The notes: generated by a model not told the origin, from the sequence alone. 64,000 bases of DNA from an uncultured Clostridia bacterium (GCA_946184295.1 CAMHEZ010000004.1:29531-93530), one strand, 5' to 3'; positions 52,382 through 60,726 are shown, counted from the stretch's first letter. Numbers and translations: made by a program.

Positions 52382-52528
52382 GCGAAGCGCGGGAGTCGAG
52401 GGGGTGCTGGCACCTCCTCGCGGGTCAAGGGCAGCGCCCTTGCAGGGCGTGGGACAGCGTCCCACAAGGCGGACCTTTGGTCTGCCGAGCAAGACACGCT
52501 CGGATTAAGAATCAGGTTGGGCGAATAC
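52382..52528 (+). repeat. Dispersed multi-hairpin repeat, copy 9
   Basis: Abuts the stop of the 488-residue protein: GCGAAGCGCGGGAG, then GAGGGGGTGCTGGCACCTCCTC, CAAGGGCAGCGCCCTTG, GTGGGACAGCGTCCCAC and GGCGGACCTTTGGTCTGCC hairpins. The tail is GAGCAAGACACGCTCGGATT to GGGCGAATAC. Confidence 0.82.
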
Positions 52529-52644
52529 ATCCGAGTTTACAATTATACCCGAAAACAAATATACCTGCCGATTATAGTTCTGAAATATTTGTATTTTCTT
52601 GTTAGTGCTTGCGAAGAATCGGCAGTTATTCGAGATAACGAGTA

Positions 52645-52780
52645 TAGAATATCACTATTCACAACTTGGGGAAATAAACTCCCTCCGTCTTGCCTTCGGC
52701 AAGCCAGCTCCCTCAGAGAGGGAGCTGGCAGCGACAGCTGACTGAGGGAGTGCTTAAGTTGTGGATAGTGATTAGAATAT
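52645..52780. mobile_element. MITE-like palindromic element with 8-base direct flanks
   Basis: Terminal inverted repeats ATCACTATTCACAACTT (52651-52667) and AAGTTGTGGATAGTGAT (52755-52771) differ at one pair. The interior is a stack of hairpins (CTTGCCTTCGGCAAG, CCAGCTCCCTC/GAGGGAGCTGG, CTCCCTC...GAGGGAG). TAGAATAT occurs directly repeated at 52645-52652 and 52773-52780, as expected for a target-site duplication. No transposase is encoded, so it would be non-autonomous. It is distinct from the nine-copy repeat family. Confidence 0.7.
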
Positions 52781-52802
52781 AGGAAAGGGGTAATAAAAAA
52801 AT

Positions 52803-54065
52803 ATGTCTTCACCGCTTGCGGACAGAATCCGTCCGACGGAAATTGACGATATGATAGGGCAGCGGCATTTGCTGGGGGAAAACTGTGCGCTGCGGAAAAT
52901 CATCGAATCGGGCCAAATCCCGAACATGGTCTTCTATGGCCCGCCGGGCATCGGCAAGACCACCTTGGCAGGCATTATCGCCGCCAAGACCAACCGCCGC
53001 CTGCACAAGCTCAACGGCACCACTGCCTCCACGCAGGACATCAAAGATATTGTGGGAGAACTGGGCACCTTTATGGCGCAGAACGGCATTCTGCTGTATC
53101 TGGACGAAATCCAGTATTTTACCAAGAAGCAGCAGCAGACCTTGCTGGAATATATCGAGAACGGGAAAATCACGCTGATTGCCTCCACAACGGAGAATCC
53201 CTATTTCTACGTCTACAGCGCAATTCTCAGCCGCTCGACTGTGTTCGAGTTTAAGCCGGTGCCGCCTGAGGAGGTCGAGCGCGGTGTGAAGCGTGCCTTT
53301 GCCTTTCTGGAGAAGGAACTGGGGGAGACTTTCGAAATCGAAGAGGGCGTGCCCGCGCAGATTGCCGTGGGTTGCGGGGGAGACGTGCGCAAGTCGCTCA
53401 ATTCGGTGGAGCTGTGCGTGATGTCGTGCGTGCCGGAGGACGGCGTGCGAAAGATTCCACTCGACCGTGCGCGGGAACTGTCCCAGCGCAGTGCCTTCCG
53501 CTATGACAAGGACGGCGAGGAGCATTACGACATTCTCTCCGCCTTCCAGAAATCGCTGCGGGGTTCCGACCCGGACGCGGCAATTCATTATCTGGCGCGA
53601 TTGATCGAGGCCAATGATCTGCCCTCCATCTGCCGACGCCTGATGGTCTGCACCTGTGAAGACGTGGGACTGGCCTATCCGCAATTGATTCCGATTGTGA
53701 AGTCGTGCATTGACGCGGCCCTGATGGTTGGACTGCCGGAAGCGCGTATTCCGCTGGCCGATGCGGTGGTGCTGGTGGCGACCGCGCCAAAATCCAACTC
53801 GGCCTATCTCGCCATTGACGCGGCCTTGGCGGATATTCATGCGGGCAAGGTCGGCTCGATTCCCCGCCAGTTGCAGAACAAGCATTATGACGGCGAGGAC
53901 GCGGCGGTCAAGGGGCAGCACTACCTCTATCCCCACGACTTCCCGCGCCATTACGTCCGTCAGCAGTATCTTCCCGACACGCTCAAAGACGCGCATTATT
54001 ACGAATACGGCGACAACAAAACCGAACAGGCGGCCAAGGCCTATTGGAACGGCATAAAAAAATAA
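52803..54065 (+). CDS. rarA: Replication-associated recombination protein A (RarA/MgsA)
   Basis: A 420-residue AAA+ ATPase that acts at stalled replication forks. LADRIRPTEIDDMIGQRHLL opens it. Walker A is FYGPPGIGKTTLAG, Walker B is LLYLDEIQYF, and sensor 1 is LIASTTENPYF. The C-terminal tetramerisation domain has LRGSDPDAAIHYLARLIEAN and a long DFPRHYVRQQYLPD end. AAAGGGG precedes the ATG. The MITE-like element lies just upstream. Confidence 0.95.
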   Translation: MSSPLADRIRPTEIDDMIGQRHLLGENCALRKIIESGQIPNMVFYGPPGIGKTTLAGIIAAKTNRRLHKLNGTTASTQDIKDIVGELGTFMAQNGILLYLDEIQYFTKKQQQTLLEYIENGKITLIASTTENPYFYVYSAILSRSTVFEFKPVPPEEVERGVKRAFAFLEKELGETFEIEEGVPAQIAVGCGGDVRKSLNSVELCVMSCVPEDGVRKIPLDRARELSQRSAFRYDKDGEEHYDILSAFQKSLRGSDPDAAIHYLARLIEANDLPSICRRLMVCTCEDVGLAYPQLIPIVKSCIDAALMVGLPEARIPLADAVVLVATAPKSNSAYLAIDAALADIHAGKVGSIPRQLQNKHYDGEDAAVKGQHYLYPHDFPRHYVRQQYLPDTLKDAHYYEYGDNKTEQAAKAYWNGIKK

Positions 54066-54110
54066 AAAACAGGCGATACCCGCGAGAGAGCGAGTACCGC
54101 CTGTTTTATT
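54066..54110. terminator. Bidirectional terminator between rarA and rpmE
   Basis: AAAACAGGCG / CGCCTGTTTT stem with A-rich 5' and T-rich 3' flanks, able to end both the plus-strand rarA and the minus-strand rpmE transcripts. Confidence 0.85.
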
Positions 54111-54131
54111 TTGCGATTCTTAACGAAGAAA

Positions 54132-54332
54132 TTACTTGAGATTGAAACGCTTGTTGAATCTCTCAACACGTCCGCCCGTATCAACCAACTTCTGCTTGCC
54201 CGTAAAGAACGGATGACACTTAGAACAAATTTCAACACGAATGTCCTTCTTGGTGGAACGTGTCTGAATGACATTGCCGCAAGCACATGTAATGGTTGTA
54301 TCCTCGTATGTGGGATGCAAATTCTCCTGCAT
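54132..54332 (-). CDS. rpmE: 50S ribosomal protein L31, zinc-binding form
   Basis: A 66-residue protein with the four zinc cysteines C16, C18, C36 and C39 (ITCACGN and [13 protein letters not shown]). Zinc-type L31 can be replaced by a zinc-free paralogue under zinc starvation in some bacteria; no paralogue is in the window. It is monocistronic on the minus strand. Confidence 0.97.
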   Translation of the reverse strand: MQENLHPTYEDTTITCACGNVIQTRSTKKDIRVEICSKCHPFFTGKQKLVDTGGRVERFNKRFNLK

Positions 54333-54418
54333 AGTCTGTCACCTCTTTCAACAGCATAAAGCGATTGCCGTGACTGTCGTCAACCGCCTGTAGTCCTTTC
54401 AACAAGGCTTACCAAATA

Positions 54419-54447
54419 ATAATAGCACGTTGCTTATCAAAAATCAA
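54419..54447 (-). promoter_or_regulatory. rpmE promoter
   Basis: On the minus strand TTGATT (54447-54442), a 17-base spacer and TATTAT (54424-54419), about 85 bases before the start. Confidence 0.65.
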
Positions 54448-54540
54448 GTACTTTTTGCAATATTTTTTTGAACGCGCCGCACGTCTTCTTTTATTATTCG
54501 TTATTCTTTCTTCTTTGAGCGACCGCAGGGAGCGCTACCG

Positions 54541-55521
54541 TTACAGCATATGGGCGATGATTTCGTCGCGGTTCATGGCGCAGAGATCAACCGGTGCCAC
54601 ATCAAAGGCTGTCTTGCAGCCGGTTTCGCCGCGGGTATTCATGCGATAGGCGGCGCGGGCGAAGGCTACGAGCACGCTGGCGGTAAATTCGGGGTTGGAG
54701 TCCAGCTTGAGGCTGTATTCGATGACGTGCTTGTGTGCGCCGTTTATGCCGGTCTGACCGGTGCGAATGACGAAGCCGCCGTGAGGAATGCCCTTGTGGT
54801 CGCGGTCCAGCTCTTCCTGTGTGATAAAGTTCACAGTGGTGTCGTAGTCGGAGAAGTACTTGGGCATGGTCTTGATTTCGCGCTCAATGCGTGCCTTGTC
54901 CGCGCCTTCCTTGGCGACGACGTAGCAAAGGCGGGTGTGTTTCTCACGGGTGGTCAGATCGGGATTCTCGCCGGCGCGGACGCTGTCGAGCGCCGCCTGC
55001 ACGGGGCAGGTGTACTGCCGGGCATCGGCCACGCCCTCAATGCGGCGAATCGCGTCGGAATGTCCCTGACTCACGCCCTTGCCCCAGAAGGTGTAGTCCT
55101 TGCCGTCGGGCAGAATGGCGTTGGCATAAAGGCGGTTGAGCGAGAACATACCGGGGTCCCAGCCCACCGAGATCACGGCGATCTTGCCGGCCTGCTTCGC
55201 GGCAGCGTCCACGGCGGCGTAATGCTTGGGGATATCCGCGTGGGTGTCGAAGCTGTCGATCACGTTGAAATCCGCCGCGAGAGCGGGGGTCATTTTGGGC
55301 AGGTCGGTGGCGCTGCCGCCGCAGATGACCAGCACGTCGATGTCGCTTTTGTAACGGGTGATGTCAGAGGCGGCGTAAACCTTGGTGCTGTCCAGCACGG
55401 TTTTGACGGTTTCGGGCGCGCGCCGGGTAAATACACCGAACAGCTCGGTGTCGGGATTCTGCGCAACGGCGAGTTCGACTCCGCGGCCGAGATTGCCGTA
55501 TCCGTAAATGGCGATTTTCAT
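54541..55521 (-). CDS. ddh: meso-Diaminopimelate D-dehydrogenase
   Basis: A 326-residue NADPH enzyme that makes meso-diaminopimelate in one step from tetrahydrodipicolinate. IAIYGYGNLGRGVELAV is the dinucleotide motif. VFTRRAPETVKTV, CGGSATDLP, SFDTHADIP and SVGWDPGMFSLNRLYANAIL match Ddh active-site segments. HGGFVIRTGQTGINGAHKHV follows. It implies meso-DAP for peptidoglycan or lysine. GAAGGA precedes the ATG. Confidence 0.95.
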   Translation of the reverse strand: MKIAIYGYGNLGRGVELAVAQNPDTELFGVFTRRAPETVKTVLDSTKVYAASDITRYKSDIDVLVICGGSATDLPKMTPALAADFNVIDSFDTHADIPKHYAAVDAAAKQAGKIAVISVGWDPGMFSLNRLYANAILPDGKDYTFWGKGVSQGHSDAIRRIEGVADARQYTCPVQAALDSVRAGENPDLTTREKHTRLCYVVAKEGADKARIEREIKTMPKYFSDYDTTVNFITQEELDRDHKGIPHGGFVIRTGQTGINGAHKHVIEYSLKLDSNPEFTASVLVAFARAAYRMNTRGETGCKTAFDVAPVDLCAMNRDEIIAHML

Positions 55522-55557
55522 AGTTCATCATTCCTTCAAGAAAAGATATACACTAAA

Positions 55558-55586
55558 ATAATAGTGATTTCTTCCAGTCTTGTCAA
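55558..55586 (-). promoter_or_regulatory. ddh promoter
   Basis: On the minus strand TTGACA (55586-55581), a 17-base spacer and TATTAT (55563-55558), about 30 bases before the ddh start. Confidence 0.75.
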
Positions 55587-55625
55587 TATCTTTTTTTCAT
55601 AACGCGGGGTTTTTTGAGGCATAAT

Positions 55626-55799
55626 ATGTTAAAGGAAAAGGCCGGCTGCGGCGGGACTGTACGGCGGCGTCTTCCGGGAATAAAGCATAACAAATATCGG
55701 CGGTGGCTCCGAGAACCGTATGAATTGATCCTGCCGCACGGAACAATTGCCGGATTTGTCAAATTGCACTCTCAAAAGGCATTTTTGCGTATTGTGTAA
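55626..55799 (+). CDS. Possible small basic protein
   Basis: A 57-codon ORF (MLKEKAGCGGTVRRRLPGIK at the start) with GAGG 7 bases upstream. Its stop lies inside the strong hairpin at 55767-55817. No homologue is recognised. Support is only the RBS and the otherwise unexplained terminator; no convincing promoter is seen. It may equally be a non-coding transcript. Confidence 0.25.
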   Translation: MLKEKAGCGGTVRRRLPGIKHNKYRRWLREPYELILPHGTIAGFVKLHSQKAFLRIV

Positions 55800-55828
55800 A
55801 AATGCCCTTTGGGAGTGTTTGTTTTAGA
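55767..55828 (+). terminator. Strong hairpin terminator without a clear upstream gene
   Basis: A 20-bp arm, CACTCTCAAAAGGCATTTTT (55767-55786), pairs with AAAAATGCCCTTTGGGAGTG (55798-55817) with one mismatch and one G-U, followed by TTTGTTTTAG. It lies in the 445-base divergent gap between ddh and the transglutaminase gene. Confidence 0.7.
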
Positions 55829-55846
55829 ATTTTTTTTAAAATTGTG

Positions 55847-55875
55847 TTGACTTTTTGTGTATATATTTGTATAAT
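55847..55875 (+). promoter_or_regulatory. Promoter of the transglutaminase gene
   Basis: TTGACT (55847-55852), a 17-base spacer and TATAAT (55870-55875), in A/T-rich sequence about 90 bases before the start. Confidence 0.75.
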
Positions 55876-55966
55876 AAAACTGGATATGGATTTTTTTGGC
55901 AGTTTGCCTATGTGAGGGAGCTGCCGCCTTGTGAAGCAACGGAATTTGTGACGGAAGGATGGAACA

Positions 55967-57748
55967 ATGACCGTGAAAATCAACCTCAGATACAAAATGA
56001 AAGATCATGCCAGGACGGCGCTGCTTTCGGTGCTGGCCGTTTCCGTCATCGCTGCCGGTACGGTGTTTTTCGCTGCCCATGCAGAGGAGCCGGTTTCTCC
56101 GAGCGACGTTGTTGTCGCGGAAAACGAAATAGCGCCTGATGACGGTGCTTTGCCTGAGAGCGAGGCGACAAACAGTGAGCCGGGCGGCGCTGAGAACCAA
56201 AAGGCTGAGATCGGGGATCGGCAAAGCGACCGGGAAGCGCTACTGGAAGGAGAGCTCACCGTACCCGATATCATGACGGCCGAGGGAATCGGAGAGATTG
56301 AAACCATTCGCAGACGGTTTATAGCCAATGCCGTTTATGGCTCTTGCTTTGGCGATGAGCTGAACGAAAACGAGAGAAAACTTTATGATGGCCTTGTGAA
56401 AACATATGTGACCAATCAGTTGAACGATTCGTGTACGGTCGCGTTTAACGAATCTTTTACATTTGATGTGTCTGCCTACAACGAGGAAACGAAACAGTGG
56501 GAAAGGGACGATTATCTCGATTCGGTCAACGATCTGATGCTGTGCGCCATAGCCGCGTTTACATTTGATCACCCCGAAGCGTATTGGGTCAGAGGCTTTT
56601 CCGGTTCCTGTTCCTACGATATTCGCAATCAAGTGGGTTACCTTAAGGAGCTCAAGATTGTGCCCAGCGCCGTTTATGCCGATGACTACAATCAGCGCGC
56701 GACCGTGCAGTCGGGCATACAGGCTGCCTTCAAATCCATTGACGCGGCGCGGGAAACCTCTCTGCGCTATGATACGGTGAAAGCCATCCATGATTACATT
56801 TGCCGGAATGCTGGTTATCACTATGCGGCGGCCAACAGTTCGGATTCTTACAGATACGGCGCCGCATATACGGCAGCTCCTCTGTTCGGAGGCGGTCAGG
56901 ACGGTAAGTATTTTGTCTGTGAAGGCTATTCCAAGGCGATGAAGATTCTTTGCGGCAAGTTTGGTATCCCGTGCGTACTGGTTGCCGGCACAGGCGTTGT
57001 TTCCAGCAGTTCTTCCGGTCCGCATATGTGGAATTATGTGCAAATGGAGGACGGTAACTGGTACGGCCTTGATGCAACATGGGACGATCAAAGTCAAATT
57101 GATTACAGTTATTTCCTCGTGGGATCCAATACGGCTGTTTTTAATGGCCAGACCTTCTCTCAGGATCATATATGCAGCGGGTATGTGATGACGACCAAGA
57201 CGCAGCAGCCGATGGTCTATCCTAGGCTCGGCAGTGAAAAGTACACACCGCCGGTGGGAGACCCCTCCAAGATTACATTCACAACGCTGGGTGCCAGTAT
57301 CAGACTCAGCGATCCCTATGGTATTCGCTTTGGTATTCAGATTCAGAAGGATGAAAATTACAAGGCTGCCAATATTGTGGAATACGGCACGTTGATTATC
57401 GGTTCAGGTACGTTGGGAGATCAGGAATTGACGCTTGAGACGGATCATATCAGAAAAATCCGGGCTGAGAATGTCTACAGTGAGGATAGCTCGCAGTTGA
57501 CCTATACCGGTGTATTAGTCAACATTCCTGAAAGTTTCTTTGGAACCAATGTCAAGGGGCGCGGATATCTGAGGTACAAAGATGCCGACGGACAGGTACA
57601 CACGATTTATTCAGAGACAAAGGAAAAATCCTTCTTCGGCGTGGCTGAGGCGGCTCAGAAGCAGTATGAGAAATATACCAACCCCACTGCGGCACAGCAG
57701 GCTGTTTTGGAGAAACTCAATCAGATTTTGAGCAAAAAAACGCAATGA
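55967..57748 (+). CDS. Secreted transglutaminase-like protein
   Basis: A 593-residue exported protein. The signal peptide is about 1-40 (TALLSVLAVSVIAAGTVFFA, cleavage near AHA-EE). An acidic linker runs to about 95. The transglutaminase-like domain has the full triad: C318 in FVCEGYSKAMKILC, H353 in GPHMWNYVQMEDGNWYGLD and D369 in LDATWDD. The last ~170 residues are a beta-rich domain (ITFTTLGASIRLSDPYGIRF). The fold can act as protease, amidase or cross-linker on the cell surface. GGAAGG precedes the ATG. Confidence 0.85.
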   Translation: MTVKINLRYKMKDHARTALLSVLAVSVIAAGTVFFAAHAEEPVSPSDVVVAENEIAPDDGALPESEATNSEPGGAENQKAEIGDRQSDREALLEGELTVPDIMTAEGIGEIETIRRRFIANAVYGSCFGDELNENERKLYDGLVKTYVTNQLNDSCTVAFNESFTFDVSAYNEETKQWERDDYLDSVNDLMLCAIAAFTFDHPEAYWVRGFSGSCSYDIRNQVGYLKELKIVPSAVYADDYNQRATVQSGIQAAFKSIDAARETSLRYDTVKAIHDYICRNAGYHYAAANSSDSYRYGAAYTAAPLFGGGQDGKYFVCEGYSKAMKILCGKFGIPCVLVAGTGVVSSSSSGPHMWNYVQMEDGNWYGLDATWDDQSQIDYSYFLVGSNTAVFNGQTFSQDHICSGYVMTTKTQQPMVYPRLGSEKYTPPVGDPSKITFTTLGASIRLSDPYGIRFGIQIQKDENYKAANIVEYGTLIIGSGTLGDQELTLETDHIRKIRAENVYSEDSSQLTYTGVLVNIPESFFGTNVKGRGYLRYKDADGQVHTIYSETKEKSFFGVAEAAQKQYEKYTNPTAAQQAVLEKLNQILSKKTQ

Positions 57749-57782
57749 GATATCATCATGGACAAATTCGGGGGTACTTGAT

Positions 57783-58334
57783 ATGCAGATCATAAAAGGT
57801 TTGACAGCATTAAGAGTGGTTCTTTTGACTGTTGCAGCTGTGTTTACTGTGGAAACGGCTGCCGCTGCCACACTGGTAGCGGTGGGTGTGATTGATGCCA
57901 AGGACGGCTATGTTTCCATTTCCTTTAACAGAGAGGACAGCGGGGAAGCGGCTGGGGACAATGACGAAGATCCGGGCAGCGTGCTGACCGAGACGGCTTC
58001 GACAACCGAAACCTCCGTGGCGGAAGAAGCCGCAGAGGAAACAGAAGTCTCCCAGACAGAAAAGACCACCGAAAACGCTAAAGCAACCACAAAGAAAGCA
58101 GCTACGACAAAAAAAGTCGGCGCAGGTGTCACGACAGGTAAGGTGGACGCCGCCACCACTGCCACGACCGGAGGCAGTTATAATACGACTACCCGAGCGG
58201 CGGCTGCGACCACGCGAGCCACAACGCAAGCTACCACACGCGCCACCACAACAACTACCACCACAACAACCACTACGACGACACAGGCTAATACCGGAGA
58301 TAATGACGGCGATTGGGTAGACGGTTGGTTCTAA
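57783..58334 (+). CDS. Thr-rich secreted protein
   Basis: A 183-residue protein. A signal-like helix spans about 5-30 (ALRVVLLTVAAVFTVETAAA). The middle is acidic, then Thr/Ala/Lys-rich. Residues about 140-165 are an almost pure Thr run broken by Arg/Ala, and it ends GDNDGDWVDGWF. The Thr run is encoded by mixed ACA/ACC/ACG/ACT codons. It follows the transglutaminase gene by 34 bases and is probably co-expressed. It could be a glycosylated spacer or a cross-linking substrate; this is inference. Confidence 0.65.
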   Translation: MQIIKGLTALRVVLLTVAAVFTVETAAAATLVAVGVIDAKDGYVSISFNREDSGEAAGDNDEDPGSVLTETASTTETSVAEEAAEETEVSQTEKTTENAKATTKKAATTKKVGAGVTTGKVDAATTATTGGSYNTTTRAAAATTRATTQATTRATTTTTTTTTTTTTQANTGDNDGDWVDGWF

Positions 58335-58430
58335 GGCCCGACAGCCAATTTCAGTTGGATTCATATTTTAATCAGCCGGCAGCTTGCGCTGTCGGCTGAT
58401 TTGGTATCATGACAAAATAATAATGGATTA

Positions 58431-58475
58431 CCCGCAGGGCAAGAGAGGTTTCTTTACCCTGCGGGCCGTTTTTTT
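58431..58475 (+). terminator. Intrinsic terminator after the Thr-rich gene
   Basis: CCCGCAGGG / CCCTGCGGG perfect 9-bp stem followed by CCGTTTTTTTAG. An earlier hairpin, CAGCCGGCAGC/GCTGTCGGCTG, lies at about 58374-58400. Confidence 0.9.
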
Positions 58476-58499
58476 AGGGGGGAGAAGATCATATTGAAT

Positions 58500-59963
58500 T
58501 TATTGCGCTGTGATGGTTGCCAGCTCATAAACACCGTCCTGTGTGGCATGGTCGTTAGAAAGCAGCAGCGGTCTGGCTTTTTCAGAAATATCCTCGGAGG
58601 GATTGATGAAGCGCATGTATAGGGTGTAATCGCCCGGGATCGTCTCATCGGGAATGAAGAAGACGCTTTCCACCTTGGTGTTGGGCAGCACTTCACTCAG
58701 TTTGAAATCGGTATCACGGTAGGTACAGGTGGTATTTCCCAAGGAGTCCACCAGCCAATATTCCGGCACCCAGTCGTAGTAGAAGGGGGCAACGCCGTAG
58801 TTGGTGAAGATGGTGGTGATTTTGCCGGTGCGTTCCTTGGCTTCCACCGCGTCAATGGCGATATCGTAGCCGAATGATGCGGAGACTTTCAGATACTCCC
58901 GGTATGCCGGGGTGCCAAGAGCGGGAATGCCGCCCTGTCCGCAGCCCATGAGCCAGGAAAGATGAAACTGTTTCACACAGTAGTCGAAGGCCTCCCGTTC
59001 TGTGCCGGTCCAGATGGGGCCAAACGGTTCGCTATACATAAAGCCGGAAAGCTCGCCGCCGAACATCTGGGTTTCCCATTTGTCCCAGATCGGCATATAG
59101 TTGCCGTTCTGACCGTCTATAAAATCGTAGAACTGCTGGAGCGTGCCGTAAGAGGGATCCACCTGTTCCAAAAGCTGTTTCCACTCTTGGCTCTGCGTGT
59201 GGAAATCGGAGCTGTTGAAGAGAAAATTATCGTCGTGAAAGCCGATGTCGTAACGGTTAGCGTTGCCGAGAGACGGGTTGCGTGCCATCAGCTTGGTTTT
59301 GGTAAAGGCGTGTGTATAGGCCTCAATGATGCGGTTGAGGTTTTCGTCTGTCATGACGCAGCTTTCATCGGTGCAGTTTGACATGTTCCACTCGCCCCAG
59401 GAGCCGTAAAGCCCCAATTGAATGGCAGCGATGGTGGGATTGCCATCATAGGCGGCGCCGAATTTCTCAATGAAGTCGATCATCGCCTCGATCATCCGCT
59501 CGTCATTGAAATCGGGATATTCTACCCGATTTCCCGCATAGAGATTGGAATGAATGCTGCCGCGTTCCTTTAATTCGTTATATAACTCTTCGGGCAGGAA
59601 GAGTCCGTGGTTTTCTTCGCTGTTTTTGTCGGGATTGAGAATATACACACGCAGAACGGCGTTGTCGCCGTTTCCCGCTACTTTTTCAAGCCGATGGTCG
59701 AAATATTCGTTGTTGAGACTGCTTACGCCGTTTTCAAGCTGATAAGCGCGGTCGAACTTCATCCCAACATATTCCAGTGATGTATTTCTGTCAGGTTCAT
59801 TGTAGAGCGACATAAAACCTTTCATGGGATTCGGCGTGATGGGTTCGCTATGGGTGAACGTGTTGGGGGTGATGTGATACTTCATCGTAATGCACGAAGT
59901 CAGCACCGCCGCCGATACGGTGACCGTCAGCAACAGCGCGGTCAGGCGAAGCCAATGTTTCAT
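58500..59963 (-). CDS. DUF4832-type lipoprotein, glycosidase-like
   Basis: A 487-residue lipoprotein. The lipobox LTSC is near residue 24 after a hydrophobic signal. NPMKGFMSLYNEP is the hallmark of the DUF4832/DUF4874 group, which has a TIM-barrel, glycoside-hydrolase-like core. AAIQLGLYGSWGEWN contains candidate acidic catalytic residues. The C-terminal ~110 residues are a beta-sandwich (KITTIFTNYGVAPFYYDWVP). Enzyme activity is unproved. The start overlaps the stop of the HAD gene by four bases. Confidence 0.8.
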   Translation of the reverse strand: MKHWLRLTALLLTVTVSAAVLTSCITMKYHITPNTFTHSEPITPNPMKGFMSLYNEPDRNTSLEYVGMKFDRAYQLENGVSSLNNEYFDHRLEKVAGNGDNAVLRVYILNPDKNSEENHGLFLPEELYNELKERGSIHSNLYAGNRVEYPDFNDERMIEAMIDFIEKFGAAYDGNPTIAAIQLGLYGSWGEWNMSNCTDESCVMTDENLNRIIEAYTHAFTKTKLMARNPSLGNANRYDIGFHDDNFLFNSSDFHTQSQEWKQLLEQVDPSYGTLQQFYDFIDGQNGNYMPIWDKWETQMFGGELSGFMYSEPFGPIWTGTEREAFDYCVKQFHLSWLMGCGQGGIPALGTPAYREYLKVSASFGYDIAIDAVEAKERTGKITTIFTNYGVAPFYYDWVPEYWLVDSLGNTTCTYRDTDFKLSEVLPNTKVESVFFIPDETIPGDYTLYMRFINPSEDISEKARPLLLSNDHATQDGVYELATITAQ

Positions 59964-60634
59964 CTGTTAGATCCTCCCGTCTGCCCGAGGGCAATATCTG
60001 CAATATCCTGCGGCGTGCGGGCAATGAAATCCGCGCCTGCGTCGGTCAGCTCCGCAACCGAACGGAATCCCCAGCTTACGCCGCATTTGGTGAGGCCCGC
60101 GTTAGCGGCGGTCTGCATATCCACGTTGCTGTCGCCGACATAAAGCACCTCGCCCGCGTTCACGTTCAGACGTGCCATCACGTCGCGGCAGGAAGCGGGG
60201 TCAGGCTTACGGGGAAAGCGGTTGCACATGCCTTGAATGAGATCGAATGTGTCTTGCCCGAAGATCTGCGTGACAATGGCCTCGCTCAGTTCATGCTGCT
60301 TATTGGAGAGCACGGCGAGTTTCAGTCCGTTCTCCCGCAGCAAGGCGAGTGCTTCGGGAATGCCGTCGTATGGCGCGGTCTTGTCCAGCTTGTGTTTCGC
60401 ATAATATGCCTGAAACGCCTCAAAGGTGCGGTCGATAATGTCGGGTGACGTTCCGTCAGGAAGCATTCGCTCGATCAGCTTGGGAATGCCGTTGCCAACA
60501 AATGTTTTGTAGCGTTCGGTCGGATGGGTGGGGTAACCCTGCGCGGCCAGCACATGGTTGGCGCTGTCGGCCAGATCGTCAAGGGTATTCAGTATGGTGC
60601 CGTCCAAGTCGAAAATGACAGCTTTGTATTGCAT
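59960..60634 (-). CDS. HAD phosphatase, phosphoglycolate-phosphatase type
   Basis: A 224-residue HAD hydrolase. Motif I is IFDLDGTILNTLDDL, motif II LAVLSNKQHE, the Lys motif FPRKPDPA, and motif III LYVGDSNVDMQTAANAG. The cap domain is helical (type C1). The family includes phosphoglycolate phosphatase; the true substrate is not evident. The start at 60634 has AAGGAG upstream on the minus strand; an extension to 60664 is possible. It is coupled to the DUF4832 gene. Confidence 0.85.
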   Translation of the reverse strand: MQYKAVIFDLDGTILNTLDDLADSANHVLAAQGYPTHPTERYKTFVGNGIPKLIERMLPDGTSPDIIDRTFEAFQAYYAKHKLDKTAPYDGIPEALALLRENGLKLAVLSNKQHELSEAIVTQIFGQDTFDLIQGMCNRFPRKPDPASCRDVMARLNVNAGEVLYVGDSNVDMQTAANAGLTKCGVSWGFRSVAELTDAGADFIARTPQDIADIALGQTGGSNR

Positions 60635-60655
60635 GCGGTCACACTCCTTATTTGC

Positions 60656-60698
60656 AAAAGGCACGGCGGTTCAACTTTTTTCATTGAAGGGCCGTGCC
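60656..60698 (-). terminator. Intrinsic terminator after ridA
   Basis: On the minus strand GGCACGGCCCTTCAA / TTGAACCGCCGTGCC stem followed by TTTTGC. It ends ilvA-ridA before the HAD gene. Confidence 0.75.
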
Positions 60699-60726
60699 GG
60701 AATATATATATTAGAAAAGGAACATA

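Noticed and set aside
2529..52528. Insertion-sequence copies
   Set aside because: The nine repeats carry no ORF with transposase features and no consistent target duplication that I could see.
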